Under the pieces are notes generated by a model. It was given only the letters and a program-made list of their open reading frames with translations. It did not search any database and had not been told where the DNA came from. A DNA stretch of 35,680 nucleotides from Planctomycetota bacterium (GTDB taxonomy: Bacteria > Planctomycetota > Planctomycetia > Pirellulales > Pirellulaceae): contig RFIQ01000587.1 of NCBI GenBank assembly GCA_003695565.1, positions 1-35,680 on the forward strand, given 5' to 3'. Below, in pieces: positions 26,860-35,680 of this stretch (position 1 is its first letter; every line of letters starts with the position of its first letter). The translations under genes were made by a program, and so were the position numbers.

Positions 26860-29217
26860 TTACTGCTGCAGGGCGAACATCAGGACGTTGATGCTGAGCC
26901 GGGCTGCGTCCTCGCGCGTGTAACCGCGGCACTGCAGCGAATGGCGGCTTTCCAATGCACAGCTAATGTCCAGCGGAGAAAAGACGACCGCCAACCGCCC
27001 TTCTACCTGGCCGACCTCCAATTGCGGCGCCACCACGCGCTTGGCCGCCACGATGTTCTCTCCGGCGGCATCGGGGTCGATGATCGAGACGCGGCGCACA
27101 TCGAATCCGTAGTAGTCGGGGGTGAGCATCGGGTGTTGCGGATCGAGCGGTTCCAGCGGCCGTCCCAGCACCAGTTGCATTTCGCGCCGGAAGCTGGCCG
27201 TGAACGCTGGATCGGCGCAGATGGAGTCCGCGAAAATAAAGCCGCCGTTTTTCAAGTAATCGCGCAGCACCTCGCGCTGTTGCTCGGTCAAACGCAATTC
27301 GCCGCGGCCATGCATAAACACGATCGGGTAGCGGGCCAGGTCCTCCGTGGTGATCTCCACGTACCGCTTCTGGCTGCTCAAACGAAAAGGATTCTCCTTG
27401 TGCATCCATTCGATCAGATTGGTAGTCGCCCGCGGAGCGTCGTCGTAACCGGCGTTGTGCCGCAGGACCGGCAGAAAGAACACGTTGCGGTCGGTGGGCG
27501 TCAGATCGCGGACCTCCTCCAGCACCGTGACCGTGTCTAGTTTCTCTTTCAAATCCTTGCCCGTGGCATATGCCAGGACGTTGATCCCGATCTTCGTTGC
27601 TGTTTCCAGCTGGCTACGCACTTCTGGCGAATAGGCGGGGGGCTTGCCGTAGGGCAAATGCAATTCCCACCGGCAGGAAAGGCTGTAAGGGACGTAGACG
27701 ACGCCCAATCGGCAACAGGTTTGCACCCCGTACAACCACGCACCAGGGGGCAGGTCGGCCGGGCGGACCCGTGCCTCGGCAAACCAGATCGGATGTTCTG
27801 GGGGGAGCTTCTCTAACGGAGATTCGAACAACTCCAGCACCAATTGTCGGAAGTAGTCTTCGAATTGCCGGCCATCGCAACCGTCCCCGTTTGCTCCCTC
27901 GGCGAAGATGAACCCGCCTTGCTCGACGTACTCTTTCAACAGTTGTTTCTCGCGGTTCGACAAACGGGGCGTTCGTGTTCCACTGAGGAACAGCACGGGA
28001 GTTTCCAACAGTTCGGCTGTGGTGACCGACGCCAGATCGACGTTTTGCCAAGACAGATCTCGTTTCCAAGCACGCTCGGTATGCGCCGTCAAATGCTGGA
28101 TGGCCATCGGATGACGGTTCCAGTCGCCCGGGTCGGCCGATGCATATTGCCCACGGCTGATCAAGGTCTGGCGTTTGCCTTTGGCCAGAAACAGCAGGGC
28201 GAAGGCGGTCTCCGAGTACTCATTGCCCTGAAACGCATTGCGGGTAACGATCTTACCCACCGTTTTGTTTTGCAGGCGGACCAGATACTCTGCACCCTCT
28301 CGATACCAGTCGTGGCGACCGATGTAGCGATTGCCGGTCAGCCTCCCTACGCGCTCCAGCGCATACATGTAATACAGGTGGTAGGAGGGCATGCCTGGGT
28401 TGGAACGCACATCGAAGTTGCGAGCCAGCCATGCCAACCCGGCTTCGATACGGTCGTTGTCCTGGAACTCGTTTCCGCAACATTGGATGATGTCACCTCC
28501 GCGGGCCTGCAGCGCATCGAGGTGTTCTCCCAGGATGACCAGCGATGCGATGCCAGCGCACGTCATGCTGCCGCTGGGATCCTTGCCATCGTCGTACGAA
28601 AAACTGCCGTCGCGGTTTTGTTTGCGGTTCCAGTATCGCGCAGCCCGCTCGAACACCCGCAGCCATTCTTCTTGGGGCAGATCGACCACGCCGGACCGCT
28701 GGGCTTCGTGCAGCGCCAGCAAGGCGAATTGCGTGTTGGAGGGGTCGCCCCCGCCTCCCCATCCGCGACCGTAGGTCCAGGCTCCGGTCTCGACTTGCGC
28801 CTTCATCAACCAGACCGTATTGCGTCGGATCTGGGCGGCGTATCGATTCGGGTTCGCCGCGCAGTACACCATGGTCTGCAACGCGACCGTGTATGTTCTC
28901 TCCAGTTCCTCGCCGTCCACATATCGCAACGCCCGCTGCATGTTCGGGTGATCCGGATCGAGCCCGGCGGTCAGCAGCGATAGAGCGACCAGGCAGGAGA
29001 CTCCCCGTGGATACTGTTGGTTGTACTCCGGCCATCCACCGTCGGGCCGTTGGCCGCTGAGTTGGAATCGAATGGCCTGATCGATGGCCCGCTCGACGCT
29101 CTGGGCGTCCACTCCCTGTGCGCGAATCTTGGCGGGTTGACAGGCAACTAGCGCCGTCAGGAGTACAATCGGTAAAACCGGTAAGATGGCGGCTGTTCCG
29201 GTCCGCGGAAACTGCAT
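26860..29217 (-). CDS. Secreted protein: alpha/alpha-toroid (prenyltransferase/squalene-oxidase-like repeats) + two DUF4159-like domains
   Basis: Signal/lipoprotein-like N-terminus (VLPIVLLTALVACQP); repeats such as AIRFQLSGQRPDGGWPEY and ARYWNRKQNRDGSFSYDDG; two related segments PVLFLSGTRTPRLSNREKQLLKEYVEQGGFIFAEG and PIVFMHGRGELRLTEQQREVLRDYLKNGGFIFADS. Confidence 0.85.
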   Translation of the reverse strand: MQFPRTGTAAILPVLPIVLLTALVACQPAKIRAQGVDAQSVERAIDQAIRFQLSGQRPDGGWPEYNQQYPRGVSCLVALSLLTAGLDPDHPNMQRALRYVDGEELERTYTVALQTMVYCAANPNRYAAQIRRNTVWLMKAQVETGAWTYGRGWGGGGDPSNTQFALLALHEAQRSGVVDLPQEEWLRVFERAARYWNRKQNRDGSFSYDDGKDPSGSMTCAGIASLVILGEHLDALQARGGDIIQCCGNEFQDNDRIEAGLAWLARNFDVRSNPGMPSYHLYYMYALERVGRLTGNRYIGRHDWYREGAEYLVRLQNKTVGKIVTRNAFQGNEYSETAFALLFLAKGKRQTLISRGQYASADPGDWNRHPMAIQHLTAHTERAWKRDLSWQNVDLASVTTAELLETPVLFLSGTRTPRLSNREKQLLKEYVEQGGFIFAEGANGDGCDGRQFEDYFRQLVLELFESPLEKLPPEHPIWFAEARVRPADLPPGAWLYGVQTCCRLGVVYVPYSLSCRWELHLPYGKPPAYSPEVRSQLETATKIGINVLAYATGKDLKEKLDTVTVLEEVRDLTPTDRNVFFLPVLRHNAGYDDAPRATTNLIEWMHKENPFRLSSQKRYVEITTEDLARYPIVFMHGRGELRLTEQQREVLRDYLKNGGFIFADSICADPAFTASFRREMQLVLGRPLEPLDPQHPMLTPDYYGFDVRRVSIIDPDAAGENIVAAKRVVAPQLEVGQVEGRLAVVFSPLDISCALESRHSLQCRGYTREDAARLSINVLMFALQQ

Positions 29218-29488
29218 GTCGGATCCCCGGCGCGTGCAAGATATGGGAGAATCGAAAGAATACGGGTAGGATGAGGGGCTAGCTTGACGGGACCAGTTCG
29301 GTTGCGACGATTCGGCAGGCCCAGAAATCGGCATTACAACAAGAACTCCGCAGCATCCCAGGCGGCCTGCCTGAACGCCTTATCGACCCTCCGGCTGTCC
29401 TGATTATAGCGGACCAGTCGGATTCCGGTTGTTGCTCGATCGGGCAGCCATCGGCCACTTTTCTTCAGGATTGACAGGGAATTCATCT

Positions 29489-30538
29489 GTGTCGAACAAA
29501 CCTCCGGTTGCCAATAAACCCAAGAACGTGGGCGATTTGCTGCGCGAGTTCTGCCAGCATCGCGAGATGATGGAAAAGGAGTTGGGCAAAGTTGTCATCG
29601 GTCAGCGCGATGTCATCGAGCAATTATTGGCGGCGATCTTCACCCGCGGGCATTGCTTGCTGGAAGGCGTACCGGGGCTGGCCAAGACGTTGATGGTCAG
29701 CACCCTAGCGCGGATCGTCGACGTATCCTTCAACCGCATTCAGTTTACCCCCGATTTGATGCCGTCGGACATCACCGGTACCAACGTGTTGGACGAAGAT
29801 GCCGATGGGCGCCGCCAGTTTCGGTTCGTCGAAGGCCCTATCTTCACCAACATTCTTTTGGCGGACGAAATCAACCGCACGCCGCCCAAGACCCAAGCGG
29901 CGTTGTTGCAGGCGATGCAGGAACGCGAGGTCTCCGTGGGGCGTACGACCTATCCCTTGCCCGATCCCTTCTTTACCATTGCCACACAGAATCCGATCGA
30001 GCAGGAGGGCACCTACCCATTGCCCGAAGCCCAACTGGACCGGTTCATGTTCAACATCAAGGTTGGATATCCTTCGGCCGAAGAGGAGGAACAGATCCTG
30101 CTGGCCACGACCCGCAACGAGAAGCCCGAAGTGAACAAGATCCTTACCGGGCGGGCGGTGATCAACATCCAGCGGCTGGTACACAGCGTGGCCGTGAGTC
30201 CCTACGTGGTGAAATATGTAGCGCACCTGGTGCGAGCCACGCGGCCAGAGGATGCGCAGGCGCCGCCTTTCGTGCGCGAAATGGTCGACTGGGGAGCCGG
30301 GCCGCGGGCGGGACAATTCTTGATCAACGGCGGCAAAGCGATCGCGGCCATGGACGGTCGTTTCAGCGTAGCGATCGACGACGTCCGCAAAATCGCTGTG
30401 CCCGTGCTGCGGCATCGCATCAGCACCAACTTTCAGGCGCAGGCCGAAGGGATGACCAGCGAGAAGATCATCCAGCGCCTGGTCGAGGAAATACCGGAGC
30501 CGGAGGTGCCCAAGTTCGAACGGGGCAAGGGGAAGTAG
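29489..30538 (+). CDS. MoxR-family AAA+ ATPase
   Basis: GHCLLEGVPGLAKTLMVSTLARIV, FTPDLMPSDITGTNVL, ILLADEINRTPPKTQAALLQAMQEREV. GTG start inferred. Confidence 0.95.
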   Translation: MSNKPPVANKPKNVGDLLREFCQHREMMEKELGKVVIGQRDVIEQLLAAIFTRGHCLLEGVPGLAKTLMVSTLARIVDVSFNRIQFTPDLMPSDITGTNVLDEDADGRRQFRFVEGPIFTNILLADEINRTPPKTQAALLQAMQEREVSVGRTTYPLPDPFFTIATQNPIEQEGTYPLPEAQLDRFMFNIKVGYPSAEEEEQILLATTRNEKPEVNKILTGRAVINIQRLVHSVAVSPYVVKYVAHLVRATRPEDAQAPPFVREMVDWGAGPRAGQFLINGGKAIAAMDGRFSVAIDDVRKIAVPVLRHRISTNFQAQAEGMTSEKIIQRLVEEIPEPEVPKFERGKGK

Positions 30539-30629
30539 CCGCCGCTGCAGCCGCCTGGTTCAAGCCGGCCGCGGTGAGGGGGCTTCAGAGGATTTCGTAT
30601 CACGATTTTGCCAAGGAAAACGCGCTGGG

Positions 30630-31526
30630 ATGCCTGCCGTCGAGAAATACCTGAAACCCGAACTGGCGGCGCAGATCAAACGGTTGGACCTTCGTGCGCA
30701 AATCATTGTCCGTGGATTTCTGCAAGGGTTGCACGCCAGCCCGTTTCATGGGTTCAGCGTGGAATTCAGCGAGCATCGACGGTATGCCCCCGGCGACGAT
30801 CCCAAGGATATCGACTGGGTGGCCTACGCCAAGACGAATAAGTACTACGTCAAGAAATTCGAATCGGAAACGAACTTGACCGGATATTTGGCGATCGACC
30901 TCAGCCGGTCCATGGGATACACCTACCGCCAGAGTCTGACCAAGCTGGATTATTCCATTTGTTTAGCGGCCGCGTTGGCATACTTGATGATCCAGCAGCA
31001 GGATCCGGTGGGGCTGGTGACATTCGACACGAAACTGGGCGCGAATCTGCCCCCCCGCAGTCGCCGCAGCCAATTGCCGGCCATCCTCAGCCAATTGACG
31101 CGACTGAAGGCAGCCGGCGAGACCGACCTGGCAGGATCGCTGGTCCAACTGGCTGCCATGTTGAAGCACCGCAGCCTGGTGATGCTGTTCAGCGATCTGT
31201 TGGGGGACGAGGATTCGATGCTCCACGCGCTGCGTGGGCTGCGGCACGGTGGCCACGACATCATCGTTTTTCACGTTCTGGACGAGGCCGAGGTGACCTT
31301 TCCCTTCAAGGGGTCGGTGCAGTTGGTCGACCCCGAGACGGGTACCAGCCAAGCCGTGTCGGCGGCCGATGCGGCCGAGGACTACCGCCGCACCATCGAG
31401 GCCTACCGTGGGCGGTTGGACAAGACCTTGCATGAGTCTCGCATCGATTATGTCCCCCTGGATACCAGTCAACCCTATGACAAGGCATTGATGGAATACC
31501 TGTTGCGTCGTCGCGATCGGTTTTGA
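30630..31526 (+). CDS. DUF58 domain-containing protein (VWA-like)
   Basis: GLHASPFHGFSVEFSEHRRYAPGDDPKDIDWVAYAKTNKYYVKKFE; LAIDLSRSMGYT (MIDAS-like DxSxS); follows MoxR. Confidence 0.95.
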   Translation: MPAVEKYLKPELAAQIKRLDLRAQIIVRGFLQGLHASPFHGFSVEFSEHRRYAPGDDPKDIDWVAYAKTNKYYVKKFESETNLTGYLAIDLSRSMGYTYRQSLTKLDYSICLAAALAYLMIQQQDPVGLVTFDTKLGANLPPRSRRSQLPAILSQLTRLKAAGETDLAGSLVQLAAMLKHRSLVMLFSDLLGDEDSMLHALRGLRHGGHDIIVFHVLDEAEVTFPFKGSVQLVDPETGTSQAVSAADAAEDYRRTIEAYRGRLDKTLHESRIDYVPLDTSQPYDKALMEYLLRRRDRF

Positions 31527-31545
31527 TTGTTTGATTGTTTGATTG
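31522..31545. repeat. Short tandem repeat (tttgattg)x3 spanning the DUF58 stop codon
   Basis: tttgattg-tttgattg-tttgattg followed by tttgtttgttcg; stop TGA at 31524-31526 is in the first unit. Confidence 0.9.
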
Positions 31546-31753
31546 TTTGTTTGTTCGTCAGATAGTGCTTGTGGGAGGCCTTGTTGACAGTAGTGTTCGT
31601 ATGGGGGGAGGTCCGTCCCGCCGGACGAATGCTGCGCCATAGATCAGAATGAAGGGAGCCTGTCTCGCGCGGGGCATGACCTGGCCTCCGCAGACTGGTC
31701 TCGTCGTCGTTTCCTCTCTCTTTCCGCGTCCCTCTCGTTTATTACGGACTGCG

Positions 31754-34135
31754 ATGTCGTTTACTCATATTTCCTTGCTGGCTGGTATGGCAGTGGTGAC
31801 GCTGCCGATCCTGCTGCACCTGTTCGGGCAGAGGCAGCCGCAAACGGTCGAGTTTCCGGCGCTGCGGTTCGTGCGTCAGACGGCGGTGGAGCAGAGCACC
31901 AGTTGGCAACTGCGGCACTTCCTGCTGCTGCTGTTTCGTATCCTACTGCTGGGGTTGCTCGCGTTGGCGCTGGCCCAACCGCGGGTCCACAACGCGTTGC
32001 ACGGAAGTCTGATGGGCAGTGCGGGAGTCGCTCTGTTGGCGGCCCTGTTGACCCTGGCGGCGGCAGTCGCGTACGCCGGACGTCGCCCGCGGGCTATCTG
32101 GGCGACCTGTTTGGTCGTTGCCGTGGCCCTGTGGGGTGTGGCGGGTTGGTGGACCTACGCCTCGCTGACTTCGGGGCCCAAGCTGCCGGCCAGCGATCAA
32201 TCGGCCCCTGTGGCCGTGGCTATCCTGGTCGACCACAGCCCTGCCATGGGGTACGTCTACCAGAACAAATCCCGCTTCGACGCCGCCAAGGAAATGGCGA
32301 CCTGGATTCTCGATCAACTGCCGGTCGACAGCCGCGTCGGGGTTTTCTCAGGGGCGCCGGTGCGCTCGTTGGCGCTCGATCCGGCGGCCGCAAAATCCCA
32401 GGTCCAGCGAGCCGAGTTGAGCGGTCGCAGTATCGATCTGGCTGGCCGTCTGCGCGCCGCTCTCGAACTGGTGGCGCAGGACGAACTGGAACGCAAAGAG
32501 GTCTATGTGATTACCGACCTGGATCGGCGGCCGTGGGTCAGCGCTCCGCCGGGGTTGCGGGAAGCGGTCGAGCGATTCGGCAACCAGGTACTAATCCAAG
32601 TCGTCGATGTCGGGGGACCTCGGGAAGCCAACTGGCGGCTGAGCGACCTGCAATTGGATGCCGAAGCGGTACCCAGCGGCAGCGACGTCGGAATTCAGGT
32701 TACGGTGCACCGGCCCGAACGGCCGCCGGCAGGCAATATCGCCACCGTGGAACTGTTGCAGGAAGCCCTCGATCCCCGTTTGCCCATCGTCCGCAATGGT
32801 CAACTGGAAACGGCTCGACAGACGGTCGTCGATCGGCAGGTGGTCGACTTGAATGACAAGGATTCGGCCGGCATTCGATTGCAAGCGGTGAACCTGGCGC
32901 CCGGCACTCATCATTTCACCGTGCGGATGGACCAGTCCGATCCACTGGAGATCGACAACCAGCGTTTCGCCTCCGTTGTGGCGTATGAGCAGGATCCGAC
33001 CTTGATCGTGTCGGACGATCCGGAAATTGGCCGCATGCTGCAACTGATCGTCGATCCACGGGTGGGGACCGCCGAGCCGGGTGGACAGCGGTCGACGGCC
33101 GTCATCCGATATGCCCAGTTGTCGTCAGCCGAACTGGATGATTACGGAGTCCTCTGCCTGTACGATCCCCCCCTGTTGGCGCAGGCAGATGTAGAGAAAG
33201 TGCGGCAGCGCGTCTCGGCCGGAGGCGGCCTGCTGTTGCTGCTGGGGCCGCGTTTGGGGGTGCCCCAACAGGTGCAGGGAAGTGCCATCGAATCGTTGTT
33301 GCCGGGGCGCTTGGTCGACCAGGCGAAGTACCAGACCATCCAGTTCCTGGATCCGGCCGCGCCGACCCACCCGCTGTTCCATGTTTTCGGTGCCACCGTC
33401 CGCGATATTCCTTGGGGGCAGTTTCCAGTCTTTCGGAATTGGGTGCTGGCCGACTTGCGCGACAGTGCGCAAACCGTGCTGAGGCTCAGCGACGGAACCA
33501 CGCCCTTGATCGTCGAGCATGGGCTGGGAGGCGGGCAGGTTGTGACCGTCACCAGCCTGGTTCCACAAGCTGACACAGGACGGGATGCATTGTGGAATGG
33601 ATTGTGGGCGACCGACGATCCGTGGGTCGCATTCGGATTACTGCTGGGGGCCATCCGGTCTTTGTCGGGGGCTGACGAGGATGTGGTGAACTGGCAGGTG
33701 GGGGCCAGCGTGACCTTGCGCAATGACACGCGCGTGTATCCAGCCCGGTGGCAATTGTTTCTACCGGACGGACAAACTCGGCGCGTCGATACGACCGACG
33801 GAATGTTGCTGTTGGGCAGCTTCGAACGGCCGGGCACGTATCGCCTGCGCGGGATCCGGGGCGATCCGGTGGCGCGGGGCTTCAGCGTCAATGCCCCGGC
33901 CGAAGATACCGTGTTGGAGCCGATTGGTGCCGACGAGCTGGCCGAGTTGCTCGGCCCGAATAGTTTTCGGCTGGCGCGCGACCGGATGGAGTTGGAAAGC
34001 AGCATTGGGCAAGCGCGGTATGGCAGCGAACTCTATTCGCTGGTGATGCTGTTGGTGGCCGCCATGTTTCTGGCCGAACAAGCCATGTCCAACCGGTTCT
34101 ATCAGATCAAGTTTCGCCGCTACCAGGGGACCTGA
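31754..34135 (+). CDS. BatA-domain (aerotolerance regulator N-terminal) membrane protein
   Basis: MSFTHISLLAGMAVVTLPILLHLFGQRQPQTVEFPALRFVRQT; VAILVDHSPAMGYVYQNKSRFDAAKEMA (VWA MIDAS-like); C-terminal TM. Confidence 0.9.
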   Translation: MSFTHISLLAGMAVVTLPILLHLFGQRQPQTVEFPALRFVRQTAVEQSTSWQLRHFLLLLFRILLLGLLALALAQPRVHNALHGSLMGSAGVALLAALLTLAAAVAYAGRRPRAIWATCLVVAVALWGVAGWWTYASLTSGPKLPASDQSAPVAVAILVDHSPAMGYVYQNKSRFDAAKEMATWILDQLPVDSRVGVFSGAPVRSLALDPAAAKSQVQRAELSGRSIDLAGRLRAALELVAQDELERKEVYVITDLDRRPWVSAPPGLREAVERFGNQVLIQVVDVGGPREANWRLSDLQLDAEAVPSGSDVGIQVTVHRPERPPAGNIATVELLQEALDPRLPIVRNGQLETARQTVVDRQVVDLNDKDSAGIRLQAVNLAPGTHHFTVRMDQSDPLEIDNQRFASVVAYEQDPTLIVSDDPEIGRMLQLIVDPRVGTAEPGGQRSTAVIRYAQLSSAELDDYGVLCLYDPPLLAQADVEKVRQRVSAGGGLLLLLGPRLGVPQQVQGSAIESLLPGRLVDQAKYQTIQFLDPAAPTHPLFHVFGATVRDIPWGQFPVFRNWVLADLRDSAQTVLRLSDGTTPLIVEHGLGGGQVVTVTSLVPQADTGRDALWNGLWATDDPWVAFGLLLGAIRSLSGADEDVVNWQVGASVTLRNDTRVYPARWQLFLPDGQTRRVDTTDGMLLLGSFERPGTYRLRGIRGDPVARGFSVNAPAEDTVLEPIGADELAELLGPNSFRLARDRMELESSIGQARYGSELYSLVMLLVAAMFLAEQAMSNRFYQIKFRRYQGT

Positions 34136-34138
34136 CGC

Positions 34139-35680
34139 GTGTCGATGTGGGAACGCATTACGCTCGAACCGGTGTTTGGATGGGGGGCTGCCACCGCGCT
34201 GGCCGCCGTCCTGCTGCTCAGTCTGTGGCTGACGGCTACCGTGCCCGGCGTTTCGCGTCGCGGGCGTTCCGTTCTGCTCGTCTTGCGGCTGATCGCGGCT
34301 TGGTTGCTGTTCCTGGGTTGGCTGCGGCCTGGCGTAGTGTCGACCGTGGAGCGGGAGACCGAAGGGGCCATCGCCGTGCTGATGGACCAGTCACAAAGCA
34401 TGATCCTCCCCAGCGGCGAGTCCGATGCCTCGCGCTGGGAAGTGCAGCGCGACGTGTGGCAATCGATCGTTGCGGCCACGGATCTGAAGATCGGTCAGTC
34501 AACCATTCTGCCTTTCGCATTCGATGCGCAGTTGCACCAGGTCGATCCTTCCGACCTGCCGGAGCTGGAGGCTCTGTTTCAACGCCAACCCGGCGGGCGG
34601 CGCACCGACGCCGGCCGGGCGCTGGCAGATCTGCAACAGGCGCAAGTCGATCCGCCGCTGCGGGGCACCATCTTGATGACCGACGGCGTGCAAACGGTCA
34701 TCCCGCCCGAAGTCGATGCCGCTGTGGTCGCGCGGCAGATGGCCCAGCTCGACCAACCCGTCGTGGTGATCGGTGTGGGGCCTCAACCCGACAAAAGCCA
34801 ACTGCGGGATGTGGCCATCGAAGGGTTGCCCGAACACTACACTGCTTTCGTCAAAAAAGAGCTGGGCGTGCGGTTCGTCCTGGCCGCTCAAGGGGTCCAG
34901 AATCAACCCATCGATGTGCAGTTGAAACTGAAGGCCAGCGGCGAACCGGACCGCGTGGTCGGCACCCGAAAAGTCCTGGCGTCCAGACCGAAAGAAAAAC
35001 TGCCCCTCGACTTTACCGTCTTGTTGCCCAACCAGGGCGAATACTTGCTGGAAGTGACCGCTCGGATCGAATCGCCCGAACAGATCGAATCGAACAACCA
35101 GGCGCTCAGCTTCATCACGGTCCGCGAGGGAGGCGCACGGATTCTGTACTTGGAAGGAGAACCGCGCGCAGAGCAGCTCTTCCTGAAGCGATCGCTGAAC
35201 GAGTCGCTCGATTTCGACGTCGAGTATGTGCTGTTCCCAGACCGTGATCGCCGCGCCGGGAAATGGCCGGTCCGTCTGGGCGATTCGATCCAGATCGACC
35301 AGTACGATGCCATCGTCCTCGGTGACTTGGATTCGTCGGCGGTGGATACCAACGGCTGGCAAACCATCGCCAATCGAGTGCGGCGCGGGGTCGGATTGAT
35401 GGCGACCGGCGGTTACCATGCCTTCGACGCCGGCGGCTACGGACGGACGCCGCTGGCCCCAGTCTTTCCGGTCGCCTTATCCAGACGCCGTCAGCCATTC
35501 GATCAACCCATTGATCCAACCTTTCACATCGAAGGGGACATTCGGCTCATTCCCCGACGCCCGCATCCGGTAACGACGTTGGCCAAAGAGCCGGAAAACT
35601 CGCGGATCTGGCGCAGTCTGAAACCGCTGCAGGGCATGAACCGCTTGGGCAGGGTCTTGCCCAACCCCGGCGTGCAAGTG
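34139..35680 (+). CDS. VWA-domain/glutamine-amidotransferase-like membrane protein, 3' truncated by window (absent from supplied ORF track)
   Basis: Own translation from GTG 34139 (ATG 34145): VSMWERITLEPVFGWGAATALAAVLLLSLWLTATV...GAIAVLMDQSQSMILPSGESDASRW...GTILMTDGVQTVIPPE...ARILYLEGEPRAEQLFLKRSLN...; no stop to 35680 (514 codons). Confidence 0.88.
   Translation, partial: MSMWERITLEPVFGWGAATALAAVLLLSLWLTATVPGVSRRGRSVLLVLRLIAAWLLFLGWLRPGVVSTVERETEGAIAVLMDQSQSMILPSGESDASRWEVQRDVWQSIVAATDLKIGQSTILPFAFDAQLHQVDPSDLPELEALFQRQPGGRRTDAGRALADLQQAQVDPPLRGTILMTDGVQTVIPPEVDAAVVARQMAQLDQPVVVIGVGPQPDKSQLRDVAIEGLPEHYTAFVKKELGVRFVLAAQGVQNQPIDVQLKLKASGEPDRVVGTRKVLASRPKEKLPLDFTVLLPNQGEYLLEVTARIESPEQIESNNQALSFITVREGGARILYLEGEPRAEQLFLKRSLNESLDFDVEYVLFPDRDRRAGKWPVRLGDSIQIDQYDAIVLGDLDSSAVDTNGWQTIANRVRRGVGLMATGGYHAFDAGGYGRTPLAPVFPVALSRRRQPFDQPIDPTFHIEGDIRLIPRRPHPVTTLAKEPENSRIWRSLKPLQGMNRLGRVLPNPGVQV

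Noticed and set aside
1-35680. tRNA/rRNA genes or riboswitches
   Set aside because: No cloverleaf with conserved GGTTCGAATCC-type T-arm or rRNA-like sequence noticed on reading; a tRNAscan/Infernal run would be needed to exclude them firmly.

Overview
This is a GC-rich bacterial chromosomal window, probably from a planctomycete (inferred from gene content and repeat type; not tested). It is densely coding, with about 24 convincing genes. They include: the C-terminus of an HlyD/MacA-type efflux adaptor; rhomboid-cmk-plsC; a receiver-like protein with an orphan PII protein, divergent from a hexulose-6-phosphate-synthase-like gene; tilS-dgkA-SDR; an M28/PDZ peptidase; cysC; an AMP-ligase with cdd; valS; dapL; a sigma-54-activator-like regulator; a GldA/GldFG-like ABC module with a DUF4340-type protein; a GNAT; and a MoxR-DUF58-BatA-VWA cluster divergent from a toroid/DUF4159-like protein. 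The last gene (34139 to the window end) is missing from the supplied ORF track because it has no stop in the window. I did not find a clearly novel defence or RNA system. The most unusual signals are: (1) two copies of a 102-bp element built from four nested palindromes, one copy flanked by a 29-bp imperfect direct repeat and lying next to an apparent transglutaminase gene remnant; (2) two lineage-type insertions in ValRS (a 4-Cys Zn-ribbon and a charged helical segment in the editing domain); (3) a sigma-54-activator-like AAA+ regulator lacking GAFTGA and Walker B, with hairpin and tandem repeats in its divergent promoter region; (4) a PII protein with an expanded B-loop. All family calls come from reading motifs; no database search was run.
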